A stretch of DNA of 64,000 bases from Alphaproteobacteria bacterium (GCA_023898745.1 CP060237.1:744001-808000), one strand, 5' to 3'. Shown: positions 50,017-58,500, counted from the stretch's first letter. Numbers and translations are program-made. Notes: generated by a model from the letters alone, not told the origin.

Positions 50017-51050
50017 ATGTACAATCCTATTGCTTTCTTAGCTCTTTCAACTCCTGGTTGCCCCTCAGGGTTGATTTGCATTAATTTTGCAAACGCAAAT
50101 ACTTCTATGAATTTTTCCATCATAATTTCTCCTAGCGTTTCCTCATCTAACGCAGCATATTCTTTATATTCAACATAGTAACCATTATCTTCAAGAGCCT
50201 TTCTGGTAGCTTGGCTATGAATCTTAAATAACTGATCATATGAAAATGCTTTGTTGTTAACGTATATTTGAGATTGGTCTAATGCATCGTGAAAAAAATA
50301 GATCTGAAAAAATTGATTTTTAGGGCCGTCCATCCATAGCTGTAATTGCGAGTGTTGATCAACCGTTCCGCGAGCTGTTATTGGGATAATGCTTTTGTCA
50401 GGAGTTTTTCCTAAGCTTTCGGCTATAAGTTGAGACATCCAACCTAATAAGCCACCTGTATAATCTGAGTATGAAAGGATAATTTGTCGATCTATCGGAT
50501 GGTTATCATAAATGGCTTCAATTTTCTTTTGAATGGTGTCTTGGTTGTTTAAGGCGTTTTGCGCACCCTCAATGAATCTTTGATCTGACAAGCCTAATAG
50601 TAAACAAGGGAGTAGCCCCACAACTGTGAATGCTGAAAACCGCCCACCGATTTCCGCAGGGTGTTCTAAAATTTTCCAACCGTGGATTTCTGCTAGATTG
50701 CGCAAAGGATTGTTTGTCGCTTCTGTGATGACCAATGTGTTACGCGCAGATAAGTATGAAGATAGTGAATCTGTTTGCGCTAATACCTCAGAGGTCCTTC
50801 CTGATTTGGAAATTAATATAAAGAAGGTTTTTTCTTTTGTGAGCGGGAGAATTTTTTCCCTAAATGTTCTTGGGTCTATATTGTCAAAAAAGAGGATTTT
50901 ACTGCGTTGCTCAGGTTGTGCAATGCATTTTAATGCTTGTCCAACAAGAGAGGAGCCGCCCGTTCCAATAAAGATAATTTTATTAAATGTCTTAATATTG
51001 TTTGTAATCTCTTTTAGATCAACAGCATGAGAAAGAAGTTTTTGCAGCAT
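50013..51050 (-). CDS. pgi: Glucose-6-phosphate isomerase, short form
   Basis: The 345-residue protein has the SIS-fold core of phosphoglucose isomerase: IFIGTGGSSLVGQALK, LISKSGRTSEVLAQ, HPAEIGGRFSAFTVVGL and QLWMDGPKNQFFQIYF. Most bacterial PGIs are 430-550 residues; this one lacks the N-terminal extension, as in some alphaproteobacteria. It links fructose-6-phosphate with glucose-6-phosphate and so also feeds the glmS branch. The operon partner is plsC. Confidence 0.88.
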   Translation of the reverse strand: MLQKLLSHAVDLKEITNNIKTFNKIIFIGTGGSSLVGQALKCIAQPEQRSKILFFDNIDPRTFREKILPLTKEKTFFILISKSGRTSEVLAQTDSLSSYLSARNTLVITEATNNPLRNLAEIHGWKILEHPAEIGGRFSAFTVVGLLPCLLLGLSDQRFIEGAQNALNNQDTIQKKIEAIYDNHPIDRQIILSYSDYTGGLLGWMSQLIAESLGKTPDKSIIPITARGTVDQHSQLQLWMDGPKNQFFQIYFFHDALDQSQIYVNNKAFSYDQLFKIHSQATRKALEDNGYYVEYKEYAALDEETLGEIMMEKFIEVFAFAKLMQINPEGQPGVERAKKAIGLYI

Positions 51051-51064
51051 GATTTCTAAAACTT

Positions 51065-51092
51065 ACCATCCTGAGTAAAGTATGAAGGATGG
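51065..51092. repeat. Family A-like palindrome (short)
   Basis: ACCATCCTGAGTAAAG followed by TATGAAGGATGG can form a hairpin (CCATCC/GGATGG). It lies just upstream of the pgi start, in the minus-strand leader, and matches the ends of the family A repeats. Confidence 0.55.
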
Positions 51093-51171
51093 CGCACAGT
51101 CATTTTATTTACGTTAGCATGCTTAACGGCTTTTTAAAAAATTACCATCCACAATAAATAAAAAAAGCATT

Positions 51172-51498
51172 TTGCCTTACCTGCTTCTTCTTAAAATGAG
51201 TCTTGATGACTGGAAAACACATCAGATCGATATGTTCGATCTTTTGCTTTTTTCTACATGCGCTTTATCATGCTGGACAGCAGGAGCTTTCCTTGCGGGG
51301 TATACATTTAGAAAGTATTGGCAAGCAGGGGATATTGTATTATTTTCTCTTATGTGTGCTTATCCATCCATTTATATAAGTCAGTTTTTCATATTGGCTG
51401 GTCTTATAGGGATTTTTATGCATCTTATTATGAGAAAAAGACACATACCATTTGTACCGGTTCTAGCTATAGCGTTTTATTTTTCCTCAGTAATTTGA
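51172..51498 (+). CDS. Minimal A24 prepilin peptidase
   Basis: The 108-residue protein corresponds to the catalytic membrane domain of type IV prepilin peptidases. LDDWKTHQIDMFDLLLF has the first catalytic Asp (normally D-x5-IPN), QAGDIVLFSLM the second (GxGD as AGD), and KRHIPFVPVLAIAFYFSS matches the C-terminal PFxPxLA motif. The N-terminal methyltransferase/zinc domain is missing, as in CpaA/TadV-type enzymes, and the whole is shorter than those. The start is TTG at 51172 or ATG at 51196. It converges with the pseudopilin gene and overlaps it by 12 bases, which supports a functional link. Confidence 0.75.
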   Translation: MPYLLLLKMSLDDWKTHQIDMFDLLLFSTCALSCWTAGAFLAGYTFRKYWQAGDIVLFSLMCAYPSIYISQFFILAGLIGIFMHLIMRKRHIPFVPVLAIAFYFSSVI

Positions 51499-51939
51499 GA
51501 TAGCGCAAGAAATTATATCGCCATCCATAATATTATCCTCTATCAAGGATTTAAGATACTCTGTTTGTTTTGAGTTTAACAATGCTTGTCCTGTTGTTGA
51601 TACAAGCTGAATGCAATATTTTCCGCCAACGTCTTTGAATTTAAATTCTCCACCAAATTTTGATTTTATAGGTTGATTAGATTTTAAAATACCCTTGCTG
51701 TGCATTTTATTTAAAGCTCCTGTCGTATCATCTGGAGTGCTAGGAAATTCACCATACCGTGCAATATATTGTTCTACATCCAAGCGAATTTCTTGAAATT
51801 GCTTTGCAACAGCTTGAAGTTTGGCGTTTTCCACGAGTTGCATACCTTTAAATACTGAGCCCAAGATAATGCCAATAATAAGGAGCGAAATAGATAATTC
51901 AATAAGACTAAATGCCTTGAGTTTTCGGCTGTCCAGCAC
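51487..51939 (-). CDS. Type II secretion/type IV pilus pseudopilin
   Basis: The 150-residue protein has the prepilin signature KAFSLIELSISLLIIGIILG, with cleavage expected between Ala and Phe (Ala replaces the usual Gly at -1) and Glu at +5. A hydrophobic helix follows and then a globular, Gly-containing domain with two Cys residues that could form a disulfide. The substrate of the peptidase encoded next door is presumably this protein. It is upstream of a LolA-like gene on the minus strand, with 46 bases between. Confidence 0.85.
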   Translation of the reverse strand: MLDSRKLKAFSLIELSISLLIIGIILGSVFKGMQLVENAKLQAVAKQFQEIRLDVEQYIARYGEFPSTPDDTTGALNKMHSKGILKSNQPIKSKFGGEFKFKDVGGKYCIQLVSTTGQALLNSKQTEYLKSLIEDNIMDGDIISCAISNY

Positions 51940-51985
51940 AGGTATTTTTATTTTTATGTTGCAAGAGAAAAACTTAATAATTCGT

Positions 51986-52507
51986 TTACAAAAAATCTAT
52001 AGTTATGCGACGATTTTCTGCGACGGTAATCCATTTTTTTAGCAAAACCTTTTGATTGTGTTTTTCATACTCAAGAATTAAATGCTCTTTTTCACACGCT
52101 TCATCTGTAAACTTATATAAAATCACTTGATATCGATTCTCTCCAAGTTTTTTAGATTTTGTTTGTACAAGAGAATCTGTATGCTCTACAAACTGAACCT
52201 TTGCTTTAAAGATAGACGCCAATGGGTTGCTTGTTATATCTTTAGCTTTAATACGGTCTGTCGAGTTTTTTTGCTCAACGTGCATGATGATTTTTTGATG
52301 ATCATTTATAATAGTAGTTTTTTGAGCCCCTAGATTAATAATAAATTTAAACGGATAGCTGGTTTTATTCCATGAAAGGGATCCGTTCATATGCTTACCT
52401 TTAGAATTTGTATATCTGATTTTAAATTCTTGTTTTTGAATGTTAGAAAGGTAATTTTCTAAATCTTTTGTAATAGCATTTGCAACAAGAGAAAAAAATA
52501 ACATCAT
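51986..52507 (-). CDS. LolA-like outer-membrane lipoprotein carrier
   Basis: The 173-residue protein starts MMLFFSLVANAITKDLENYL, a short signal with an AxA-type site before ITKD. The body has alternating beta strands with conserved spacing to LolA (KIRYTNSKGKHMNGSLSWNK, KTTIINDHQKIIMHVEQ). Similarity is moderate, so it could be another LolA/LolB-fold protein. It shares four bases with the methyltransferase gene (ATGA). Confidence 0.6.
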   Translation of the reverse strand: MMLFFSLVANAITKDLENYLSNIQKQEFKIRYTNSKGKHMNGSLSWNKTSYPFKFIINLGAQKTTIINDHQKIIMHVEQKNSTDRIKAKDITSNPLASIFKAKVQFVEHTDSLVQTKSKKLGENRYQVILYKFTDEACEKEHLILEYEKHNQKVLLKKWITVAENRRITIDFL

Positions 52508-53190
52508 AGTTGAATTCCTCTCATGCCAGTTAAAATCTCTTGCGCTTCCTTAGTGTACCCTAACTGATCTTGCAAAATTAATCCTTGATGCAACATAAGG
52601 GGTGTTTTTTTTCTTTTGCTGCCTTGAATAATAATACGCTTTGCTTGTTTATTCACAAAAATAGGATAAATCTGAATTCCGCCTAGGTTTTGTGAAAAAA
52701 CATCTAAAATACGATCTAGATACTCTGGTAAATGAATTATGGTGATGTAATTATTTGAGTGTTTAATGCAGAAGTATAGCCATTGCTCTAAAGTTATTTC
52801 AGATAAGACGTTAGATAAGAATTTATGTTGGTTTGTCGGTTTATTTATTTTCCTTTCTTCATAGAAGGGTGGGTTGCTTATCACATGATCAAAAACTTTA
52901 TTAAGCTGATCCTTTCGAATATCTCCTTGTATAAATTGAATGGATAGGCCGTTGTTTTGCGAGTTTTTGCGCGCAAGCTCAACATTGATATGCTGAAGCT
53001 CCACACCAGTAATCTCCAAATTGGATTGGCGTTTCTTTAAACATAAGCTTGCGGTACCCACGCCTGAACCTACATCTAAAATTTCACATCCTGTGTTAAT
53101 GGATGCTGCAAGCAAGATCGCATCAATAGAAATGCGATATCCGTCCTCAGGTTGTAGAATATCGAGTTGTTTGCCATAAAAAAGTGTCAC
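52504..53190 (-). CDS. tRNA1(Val) (adenine(37)-N6)-methyltransferase-type enzyme (TrmN6)
   Basis: The 228-residue protein is a small-domain SAM-dependent N6-adenine methyltransferase. YGKQLDILQPEDGYRISIDA and ILLAASI open the family signature, ILDVGSGVGTASLCLKKR binds SAM, GVELQHINVELARKNSQ follows and VISNPPFYEE is the NPPY-type catalytic motif. The homologue in E. coli (YfiC) modifies A37 of tRNA1(Val). It is divergent from infC. Confidence 0.85.
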   Translation of the reverse strand: MTLFYGKQLDILQPEDGYRISIDAILLAASINTGCEILDVGSGVGTASLCLKKRQSNLEITGVELQHINVELARKNSQNNGLSIQFIQGDIRKDQLNKVFDHVISNPPFYEERKINKPTNQHKFLSNVLSEITLEQWLYFCIKHSNNYITIIHLPEYLDRILDVFSQNLGGIQIYPIFVNKQAKRIIIQGSKRKKTPLMLHQGLILQDQLGYTKEAQEILTGMRGIQL

Positions 53191-53245
53191 GTTGCCTGTA
53201 GACTTTAATTTTTTTCATATGATACCATAGCTATATACGTTCTAT

Positions 53246-53260
53246 AAAGGTTTTAATATT
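53246..53260 (+). promoter_or_regulatory. infC: infC ribosome site and rare AUU start codon
   Basis: AAAGG (53246-53250) is followed by seven bases and then ATT (53258-53260). This ATT is the only plausible initiation codon that keeps the conserved N-terminal VNEAIRA segment of IF-3 in frame; the next frame starts lie too far downstream. AUU starts of infC are used for IF-3 autoregulation in E. coli. Confidence 0.75.
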
Positions 53261-53779
53261 TTAAAACATCGTGTTAATGAGGCTATTCGCGCGCCTCAAA
53301 TCCGCTTGATTGATGATGGTGGAGAAATGGTCGGAGTTATGTCTGTTCAGGAGGCTCTCGAAATTGCAAGAGATAAAAAATTGGATCTTGTTGAAATGTC
53401 TCCCGACGCTCGCGTTCCTGTATGTAAATTGATGGACTATGGTAAGTTTAAGTTTCAGATGCAAAAAAAAGAGTCTGAAGCTAAGAAAAAACAACATCAG
53501 CAAGCTTTAAAAGAAGTGCAATTAAGACCAAATATAGGGTCAGGGGATTTAGCCACCAAATTAAAGGCGGTTATGAAATTTTTGGAAGCTGGCGATAAGG
53601 TAAAAATTGTTATAAGATTCAAAGGGCGTGAGGTTGTAAGCCCTGACTTAGGACAAAAACTTATTGAGAAAGTTAAGGAAGTTGTAGGAGAAAATGGTGC
53701 GTTTGAAGCTATGCCAAAAGTAAACCCAAGACAAATGGCGGTGATGATCGCGCCACAGAAAAGGAAACCAAAATCATGA
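53258..53779 (+). CDS. infC: Translation initiation factor IF-3
   Basis: IF-3 enforces correct start selection and dissociates ribosomes. Beginning at the AUU, the 173-residue product reads (M)LKHRVNEAIRAPQIRLIDDG, the family's N-terminal signature, then MSVQEALEIARDKKLDLVEM, LMDYGKFKFQMQKKE, VQLRPNIGSGDLATKLKAV and the C-terminal RFKGREVVSPDLGQKLI. A start at TTG 53306 would remove the conserved N-terminal strand. Upstream in the same frame a stop lies at 53228. It overlaps secG by four bases, instead of being followed by rpmI-rplT. Confidence 0.93.
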   Translation: MLKHRVNEAIRAPQIRLIDDGGEMVGVMSVQEALEIARDKKLDLVEMSPDARVPVCKLMDYGKFKFQMQKKESEAKKKQHQQALKEVQLRPNIGSGDLATKLKAVMKFLEAGDKVKIVIRFKGREVVSPDLGQKLIEKVKEVVGENGAFEAMPKVNPRQMAVMIAPQKRKPKS

Positions 53780-54051
53780 TTTTTTTAATCATTTTACATT
53801 TATTAATCACTATTGGATTGATATCTATCATTTTAATGCAAAAAGGCGAGTCTGGCGGAGCGCTTATGGGTAGTAGTCAAGGTTCTGGGTTATTTACAGC
53901 TAAGGGATCTGCAAATATTATGACGCATATTACTGCAGTATTAGCGACACTGTTCTTCTTGAATTGCATCTTTATGGTATTTATTTCAACTGGAAAGATG
54001 AAAGAAAGTCAAAAGACAATTCAACAAATTGAAGTTCAACGCAAGAAATAA
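53776..54051 (+). CDS. secG: Protein translocase subunit SecG
   Basis: SecG is a small subunit of the SecYEG channel. The 91-residue protein has two hydrophobic helices (IFLIILHLLITIGLISIILM and ITAVLATLFFLNCIFMVFIS), separated by the conserved QKGESGGALMGSSQGSGLF loop. It overlaps infC (ATGA), so the two are translated together. The tail is charged and short. Confidence 0.93.
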   Translation: MIFLIILHLLITIGLISIILMQKGESGGALMGSSQGSGLFTAKGSANIMTHITAVLATLFFLNCIFMVFISTGKMKESQKTIQQIEVQRKK

Positions 54052-54062
54052 GCAGCACCACT

Positions 54063-54090
54063 AACGCGCGAGGCGCCATGGCGGTCCAAT
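54063..54090. repeat. Degenerate family B palindromic repeat
   Basis: CGCGCGAGGCGCCATGGCGG with following TCCAAT resembles the core of family B copies (GAGxxGTGGCGATCCA). It lies between the convergent ends of secG and infA. Its GGCGCCATGGCG core can fold into a hairpin. Confidence 0.4.
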
Positions 54091-54095
54091 AGCTA

Positions 54096-54317
54096 TTATT
54101 TCTTCCGATAAATAATTCGACCCTTCGTCATATCATACGGCGACAACTCAACCGTAACCGAATCTCCTAACAATACACGAATTCTTTTTTTGAGCATCTT
54201 ACCTGTGAGGTATGCTAAAATCGTATGTTCTGTATCATCAAGTTGAATTTTGAATTTTGCGCCTGGTAAAACCTCAAGAACTTTACCTTCGGCTGTGATA
54301 ATATCTTCTTTAGACAT
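54096..54317 (-). CDS. infA: Translation initiation factor IF-1
   Basis: IF-1 occupies the ribosomal A site at initiation. The 73-residue OB-fold protein reads MSKEDIITAEGKVLEVLPGA, AYLTGKMLKKRIRVLLGDSV and LSPYDMTKGRIIYRKK, all standard. It is a single-gene unit facing the infC-secG operon. Confidence 0.97.
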   Translation of the reverse strand: MSKEDIITAEGKVLEVLPGAKFKIQLDDTEHTILAYLTGKMLKKRIRVLLGDSVTVELSPYDMTKGRIIYRKK

Positions 54318-54411
54318 TTTGTTTAAGAATGCTGTTCTTGATGTATTCTAGCACTATTTTATCAGACAAATGCAAGGCGTATAATGAGGTGAGCAAGCAA
54401 GAGATAATTTC

Positions 54412-56358
54412 ATGATACAACCTAATGATATCCAATCACGCATTAAAGAGTTAACTGAACTTATTTATCATTATGATGATCTATATTACAACAAGGATGC
54501 TCCGACTGTGAGTGATGCTGAGTATGATGCGCTTAAGAAAGAGTTATTTGCGTTAGAAGAGCGGTATCCTCAATATCGTTTGCCTGATAGCCCCAGCTTT
54601 CGTGTTGGCATTGAACCAATATCTGCATTTGAAAAAGTGACGCATAAAAATAGAATGCTATCTTTGGAGGACGCGTTTACAAAAGAAGATTTGGAAGATT
54701 TTATCAAGCGCATGCGCAACTTTGTTAAGGATGTTAAAGAAGAGTTTACCTGCGAACCAAAAATTGATGGGATATCAGCTGCATTACATTATGAAAATGG
54801 CATGTTTAAACAAGGATTAACGCGTGGCAATGGACTGATCGGTGAAGATATTACAATTAATTTGAAGACAATTCGTGATATCCCTTTGAAACTTAAAAAA
54901 GATATTTCAATTGAAGTGCGCGGTGAAGTTTATATGACACGAGCAGATTTTGAGGCTTTAAATGAAGAACGAGAAGAAAAGTTTGCCAATCCGCGCAATT
55001 CAGCTGGGGGCTCGCTAAGGCAGCTAGATTCAAGAATTACAGCAATGCGACCACTGAGGTTTTTCCCTTATGCGATTATTTATGAAGGAATTGATTCACA
55101 ATATCATATTTTTGATTTTTTGAAAGAGCTTGGATTTTTGATAAATCCATACATTGATTTATGCAAAGGTGCGGATGAAGTCTGGGCGTATTATAAAAAA
55201 ATAGAATCCATTCGTGCTGCTATTCCCTATGATATAGATGGTGTTGTGATAAAGCTCAATGATCTAGAAATGTGCAAGCGTTTAGGTGTGGTTGGGCGTA
55301 CGCCCAGACACGCGTTAGCTCTCAAGTTTCCAGCGCAAAAAGGTGTAACAAAAATAGAGGATATTACCATTCAAGTTGGTCGCACAGGCGTTTTAACGCC
55401 TGTGGCAGAGTTGTCGCCTATCAATATCGGCGGCGTCGTTGTGAAGCGTGCCACGTTACATAATATTGAAGAGATTGAGCGCAAAGATTTTCGCATTGGA
55501 GATACGGTTGTTGTGCAACGTGCAGGTGATGTAATCCCTCAGGTATTGGAGGTTATTTTAGATAAACGCCCTAAAAATTCTCACGCTTTTAGATTTCCTG
55601 AAATATGCCCTGCATGCGGACATAACGTTGAGAGTGAAAACGTTGCAGTTATTTGTCCTAACAGTTGGGACTGTAAGGCGCAAATTAAAGAAAAGATTAA
55701 GCACTTTGTAAAAGCCTTAGATATTGAAGGTTTAGGTAAAAACAATATCGATTTCTTATATGAAAAGGGATTTATTAAACATATGGGGGATCTATTTTTA
55801 TTAAAAGACACTAAGCTTGCTGAAGAAGAGGGTTGGGGGGAGAAATCTTTTGCAAACCTAATTCAATCTATCAAAGATCATAAAACAGTTAAGTTAGAAA
55901 CTTTTATATATGCATTAGGTATCCCAGAAATTGGAGAAGTTACATCTCAGCTGCTTGCAAGACATTATAAAACAGTTGAAAAATTCATTGACGATACACA
56001 GTATGCGATTACATCTATTAATGGAATTGGGGAAAGTGTCAAAGAATCTTTAGCGCATTTTAAATCACAAATTCCTATGCATGAAATTCTACCCCATATG
56101 GAGGTATTGCCTTATGAAGAGCGTGTTGGTGGAGAGTTCTCTGGTAAAACGATTGTATTTACAGGAACTCTTACAACAATGTCGCGGGCAGAGGCTAAAG
56201 AGACAGCAAAAAAGTTGGGCGCGCAGGTGGGATCGTCTATATCTAAACATACCGATATCTTGGTATATGGAGATAAACCTGGATCTAAATACACAAAGGC
56301 TGAAGAGTTAGGCATACAATTAATGACAGAAGAAGAGTGGTTAAATATGCTACAATGA
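54412..56358 (+). CDS. ligA: NAD-dependent DNA ligase LigA
   Basis: LigA seals nicks using NAD+. The 648-residue protein has domain Ia (YYNKDAPTVSDAEYDALKKE), the adenylation site EPKIDGISAALHY with the nucleophilic Lys, the OB fold, a four-Cys zinc finger (CPACGHN, CPNSWDC), tandem helix-hairpin-helix repeats and a C-terminal BRCT domain (FSGKTIVFTGTLTTMSRAEA). Complete. The ATG at 54412 is the natural start. Confidence 0.97.
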   Translation: MIQPNDIQSRIKELTELIYHYDDLYYNKDAPTVSDAEYDALKKELFALEERYPQYRLPDSPSFRVGIEPISAFEKVTHKNRMLSLEDAFTKEDLEDFIKRMRNFVKDVKEEFTCEPKIDGISAALHYENGMFKQGLTRGNGLIGEDITINLKTIRDIPLKLKKDISIEVRGEVYMTRADFEALNEEREEKFANPRNSAGGSLRQLDSRITAMRPLRFFPYAIIYEGIDSQYHIFDFLKELGFLINPYIDLCKGADEVWAYYKKIESIRAAIPYDIDGVVIKLNDLEMCKRLGVVGRTPRHALALKFPAQKGVTKIEDITIQVGRTGVLTPVAELSPINIGGVVVKRATLHNIEEIERKDFRIGDTVVVQRAGDVIPQVLEVILDKRPKNSHAFRFPEICPACGHNVESENVAVICPNSWDCKAQIKEKIKHFVKALDIEGLGKNNIDFLYEKGFIKHMGDLFLLKDTKLAEEEGWGEKSFANLIQSIKDHKTVKLETFIYALGIPEIGEVTSQLLARHYKTVEKFIDDTQYAITSINGIGESVKESLAHFKSQIPMHEILPHMEVLPYEERVGGEFSGKTIVFTGTLTTMSRAEAKETAKKLGAQVGSSISKHTDILVYGDKPGSKYTKAEELGIQLMTEEEWLNMLQ

Positions 56359-56383
56359 AAATATAAGGCTTTTTACTATAAAT

Positions 56384-57733
56384 ATGCTTTCTCTTTATGA
56401 TTCAAAAACGAAGACAAAAGATTCTTTTAGCCCTATAGATCCAAATAACATTACGATGTATGTTTGTGGGCCTACGGTTTATAGCTTTGCCCATATAGGT
56501 AATGCAAGACCTGTTGTGGTTTTTGATTTACTATATCGTCTTTTGAGTTTTTTATATCCAAGAGTGACATATGTAAGAAACTTTACAGATGTAGATGATA
56601 AAATTATTGATCGTTTAGAGGGAAAAACCTTAGAAGAGTATACCAAACCATATATTGATGCGTTTCATGAGGATATGGGTGCATTAGGTGCGATGAAGCC
56701 AGATCATGAGCCAAAAGCAACACAGTATATCGCGCAAATGATTTCCATGATCGAGGGGCTGGTTAGAAAAGGGTATGCATATCATGCGGACGGACATGTT
56801 TTGTTCTGTGTAAGTAAATATGAAGGATATGGAGCTCTTTCTGGCATGTCGCAGGATGAATTAGAAGCTGGGGCGCGTGTGGAGGTTGCATCCTATAAAG
56901 AAAACCCTTCAGATTTTGTTCTATGGAAGCCCTCATCAAACGATATTCCTGGATGGGAAAGTCCATGGGGTAGAGGGCGTCCCGGCTGGCACATTGAATG
57001 TTCAGCTATGAGTTCTGAGTTTTTTGGTAAAACATTTGATATTCATGGTGGTGGGATTGATCTTATATTTCCACATCATGAAAATGAGCGTGCACAATCA
57101 TGTTGCTTCCACAACACTTCTTATATGGCGAATGTATGGATGCATAATGGTCATTTGACCATGTCTGGAGAGAAAATGTCGAAGTCTCTAGGTAATATAA
57201 TCTCTGTAAGAGAGCTGTTAAAAGAATATAAAGGTGAAGTTATTCGTTTTGCCTTTTTTATGACACATTATAGACAGCCTATGGATTTTTCAGATGATTT
57301 ACTGGAAAAGGCTTATAACAATTTGAATAAAATTTATACAGCACTTAGAAGATTTGAAGATATCATACCAACCAACCCAATAGAGAATTTTTTAAAGGCT
57401 TTGCAAGATGATTTAAACACCCCTCTTGCTTTAAGTGTTTTATATGAGGCGGTCAGTGAATTAAATAGCGCGCCAACTGATGAAAAAGCTGCGGCTATTA
57501 AAGCGAGTTTAAGGTTGTTAGGTATCGGACAGTTTTCTATGAAAGAATGGTTTCAAAATGCAGCAATGAGTGAGAAAGATATATTAGCTTGGATTGAAAA
57601 GCGTAACGCCGCGCGTCAAAAGAAAGACTTTCAAGAAAGTGATCGCATTCGTGATTGGCTTTTGGCAGAAGGAGTAGTGTTAGAAGACTCTCCCGCAGGA
57701 ACGTCTTGGCGAACAATTAGCAAAAACATTTGA
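56384..57733 (+). CDS. cysS: Cysteinyl-tRNA synthetase
   Basis: The 449-residue class I enzyme has the N-terminal MYVCGPTVYSFAHIGNARPV, which includes the zinc Cys and the HIGH-type motif HIGN, the ECSAMSSEFFG segment with another zinc ligand, IHGGGIDLIFPHHENERAQS and the KMSKSLGN signature. The anticodon-binding domain at the end is short but present (EKRNAARQKKDFQESDRIRD). It follows ligA by 25 bases and is probably in one unit with it. Confidence 0.97.
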   Translation: MLSLYDSKTKTKDSFSPIDPNNITMYVCGPTVYSFAHIGNARPVVVFDLLYRLLSFLYPRVTYVRNFTDVDDKIIDRLEGKTLEEYTKPYIDAFHEDMGALGAMKPDHEPKATQYIAQMISMIEGLVRKGYAYHADGHVLFCVSKYEGYGALSGMSQDELEAGARVEVASYKENPSDFVLWKPSSNDIPGWESPWGRGRPGWHIECSAMSSEFFGKTFDIHGGGIDLIFPHHENERAQSCCFHNTSYMANVWMHNGHLTMSGEKMSKSLGNIISVRELLKEYKGEVIRFAFFMTHYRQPMDFSDDLLEKAYNNLNKIYTALRRFEDIIPTNPIENFLKALQDDLNTPLALSVLYEAVSELNSAPTDEKAAAIKASLRLLGIGQFSMKEWFQNAAMSEKDILAWIEKRNAARQKKDFQESDRIRDWLLAEGVVLEDSPAGTSWRTISKNI

Positions 57734-57789
57734 TAAAATTCATTAAAATATACTAAAATTTACTAGGTCATATAAAAAAATTTCCTTCC

Positions 57790-58500
57790 ATGCCAGAAAT
57801 TTTATTCAATGGGTCAACGGGACGCATTCAAGGTAAAATAAAAACTCAACCAGATGAAAGCGCGCCAGTTGCTTTAATTCTCCCCCCTCATGCACAGCAT
57901 GGTGGAGACATGGACAATAAAGTTGTTGTCACAATGTATAAAGTATTTGCTTTATTGGGTTTTACTGTATTAAGAATCAACTACCGCGGTGTTGGAAAAT
58001 CAACAGCCATACAAAATAGCCCAGATCCACTTTCAAAAACAAATAATTCTTTAACCTCTGGAGAAATGGAGTTGAATGATGCGGCTGTTGCGTTAGATTG
58101 GTTACAAAATCACTATCCAACAGTGAAGCAGTTCTGGATTGGCGGTGTTGGTTTTGGAGCGTGGGTAGGTTTGCAATTACTGATGAGACGCCCTGAAATT
58201 AAACACTTTGTTGCAGTATCTCCCCCGACGCATATTTTTGATTTTTCATTTTTAAGCCCTTGTCCGGTCCCAGGATTGATTGTTCATGGTGTGGAAGATC
58301 AATATGCCCCAATTGCTTTTGTGGATGCATTAATGCAAAAAATGCGCGTGCAAAAAGACATATCTGTCGATTACAAAAAAATCCCAGGCGCGGATCACTT
58401 TTTTGAAAATTCTTTACCTCAACTGACGCAAGTTCTTTACGATTATGTTGCGACTCAATCTGATATTAAGGAAAAGACCGCTGCGGAACTTCAAAAATAA
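57790..58500 (+). CDS. Alpha/beta hydrolase-fold protein with altered nucleophile position
   Basis: The 236-residue protein resembles the alphaproteobacterial hydrolases with ILPPHAQHGGDMDNKVV, LRINYRGVGKS and HGVEDQYAPI. At the nucleophile elbow the sequence is GGVGFGAWVGLQ, where relatives usually have GFSFGAW; the catalytic Ser appears to be Gly. Asp (VEDQY) and His (GADHFFENS) remain. It may have become non-enzymatic or use a different mechanism. It follows cysS by 56 bases. Confidence 0.75.
   Translation: MPEILFNGSTGRIQGKIKTQPDESAPVALILPPHAQHGGDMDNKVVVTMYKVFALLGFTVLRINYRGVGKSTAIQNSPDPLSKTNNSLTSGEMELNDAAVALDWLQNHYPTVKQFWIGGVGFGAWVGLQLLMRRPEIKHFVAVSPPTHIFDFSFLSPCPVPGLIVHGVEDQYAPIAFVDALMQKMRVQKDISVDYKKIPGADHFFENSLPQLTQVLYDYVATQSDIKEKTAAELQK

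Noticed and set aside
50626..51030. A 134-codon open frame on the plus strand
   Set aside because: It is the antisense shadow of pgi.
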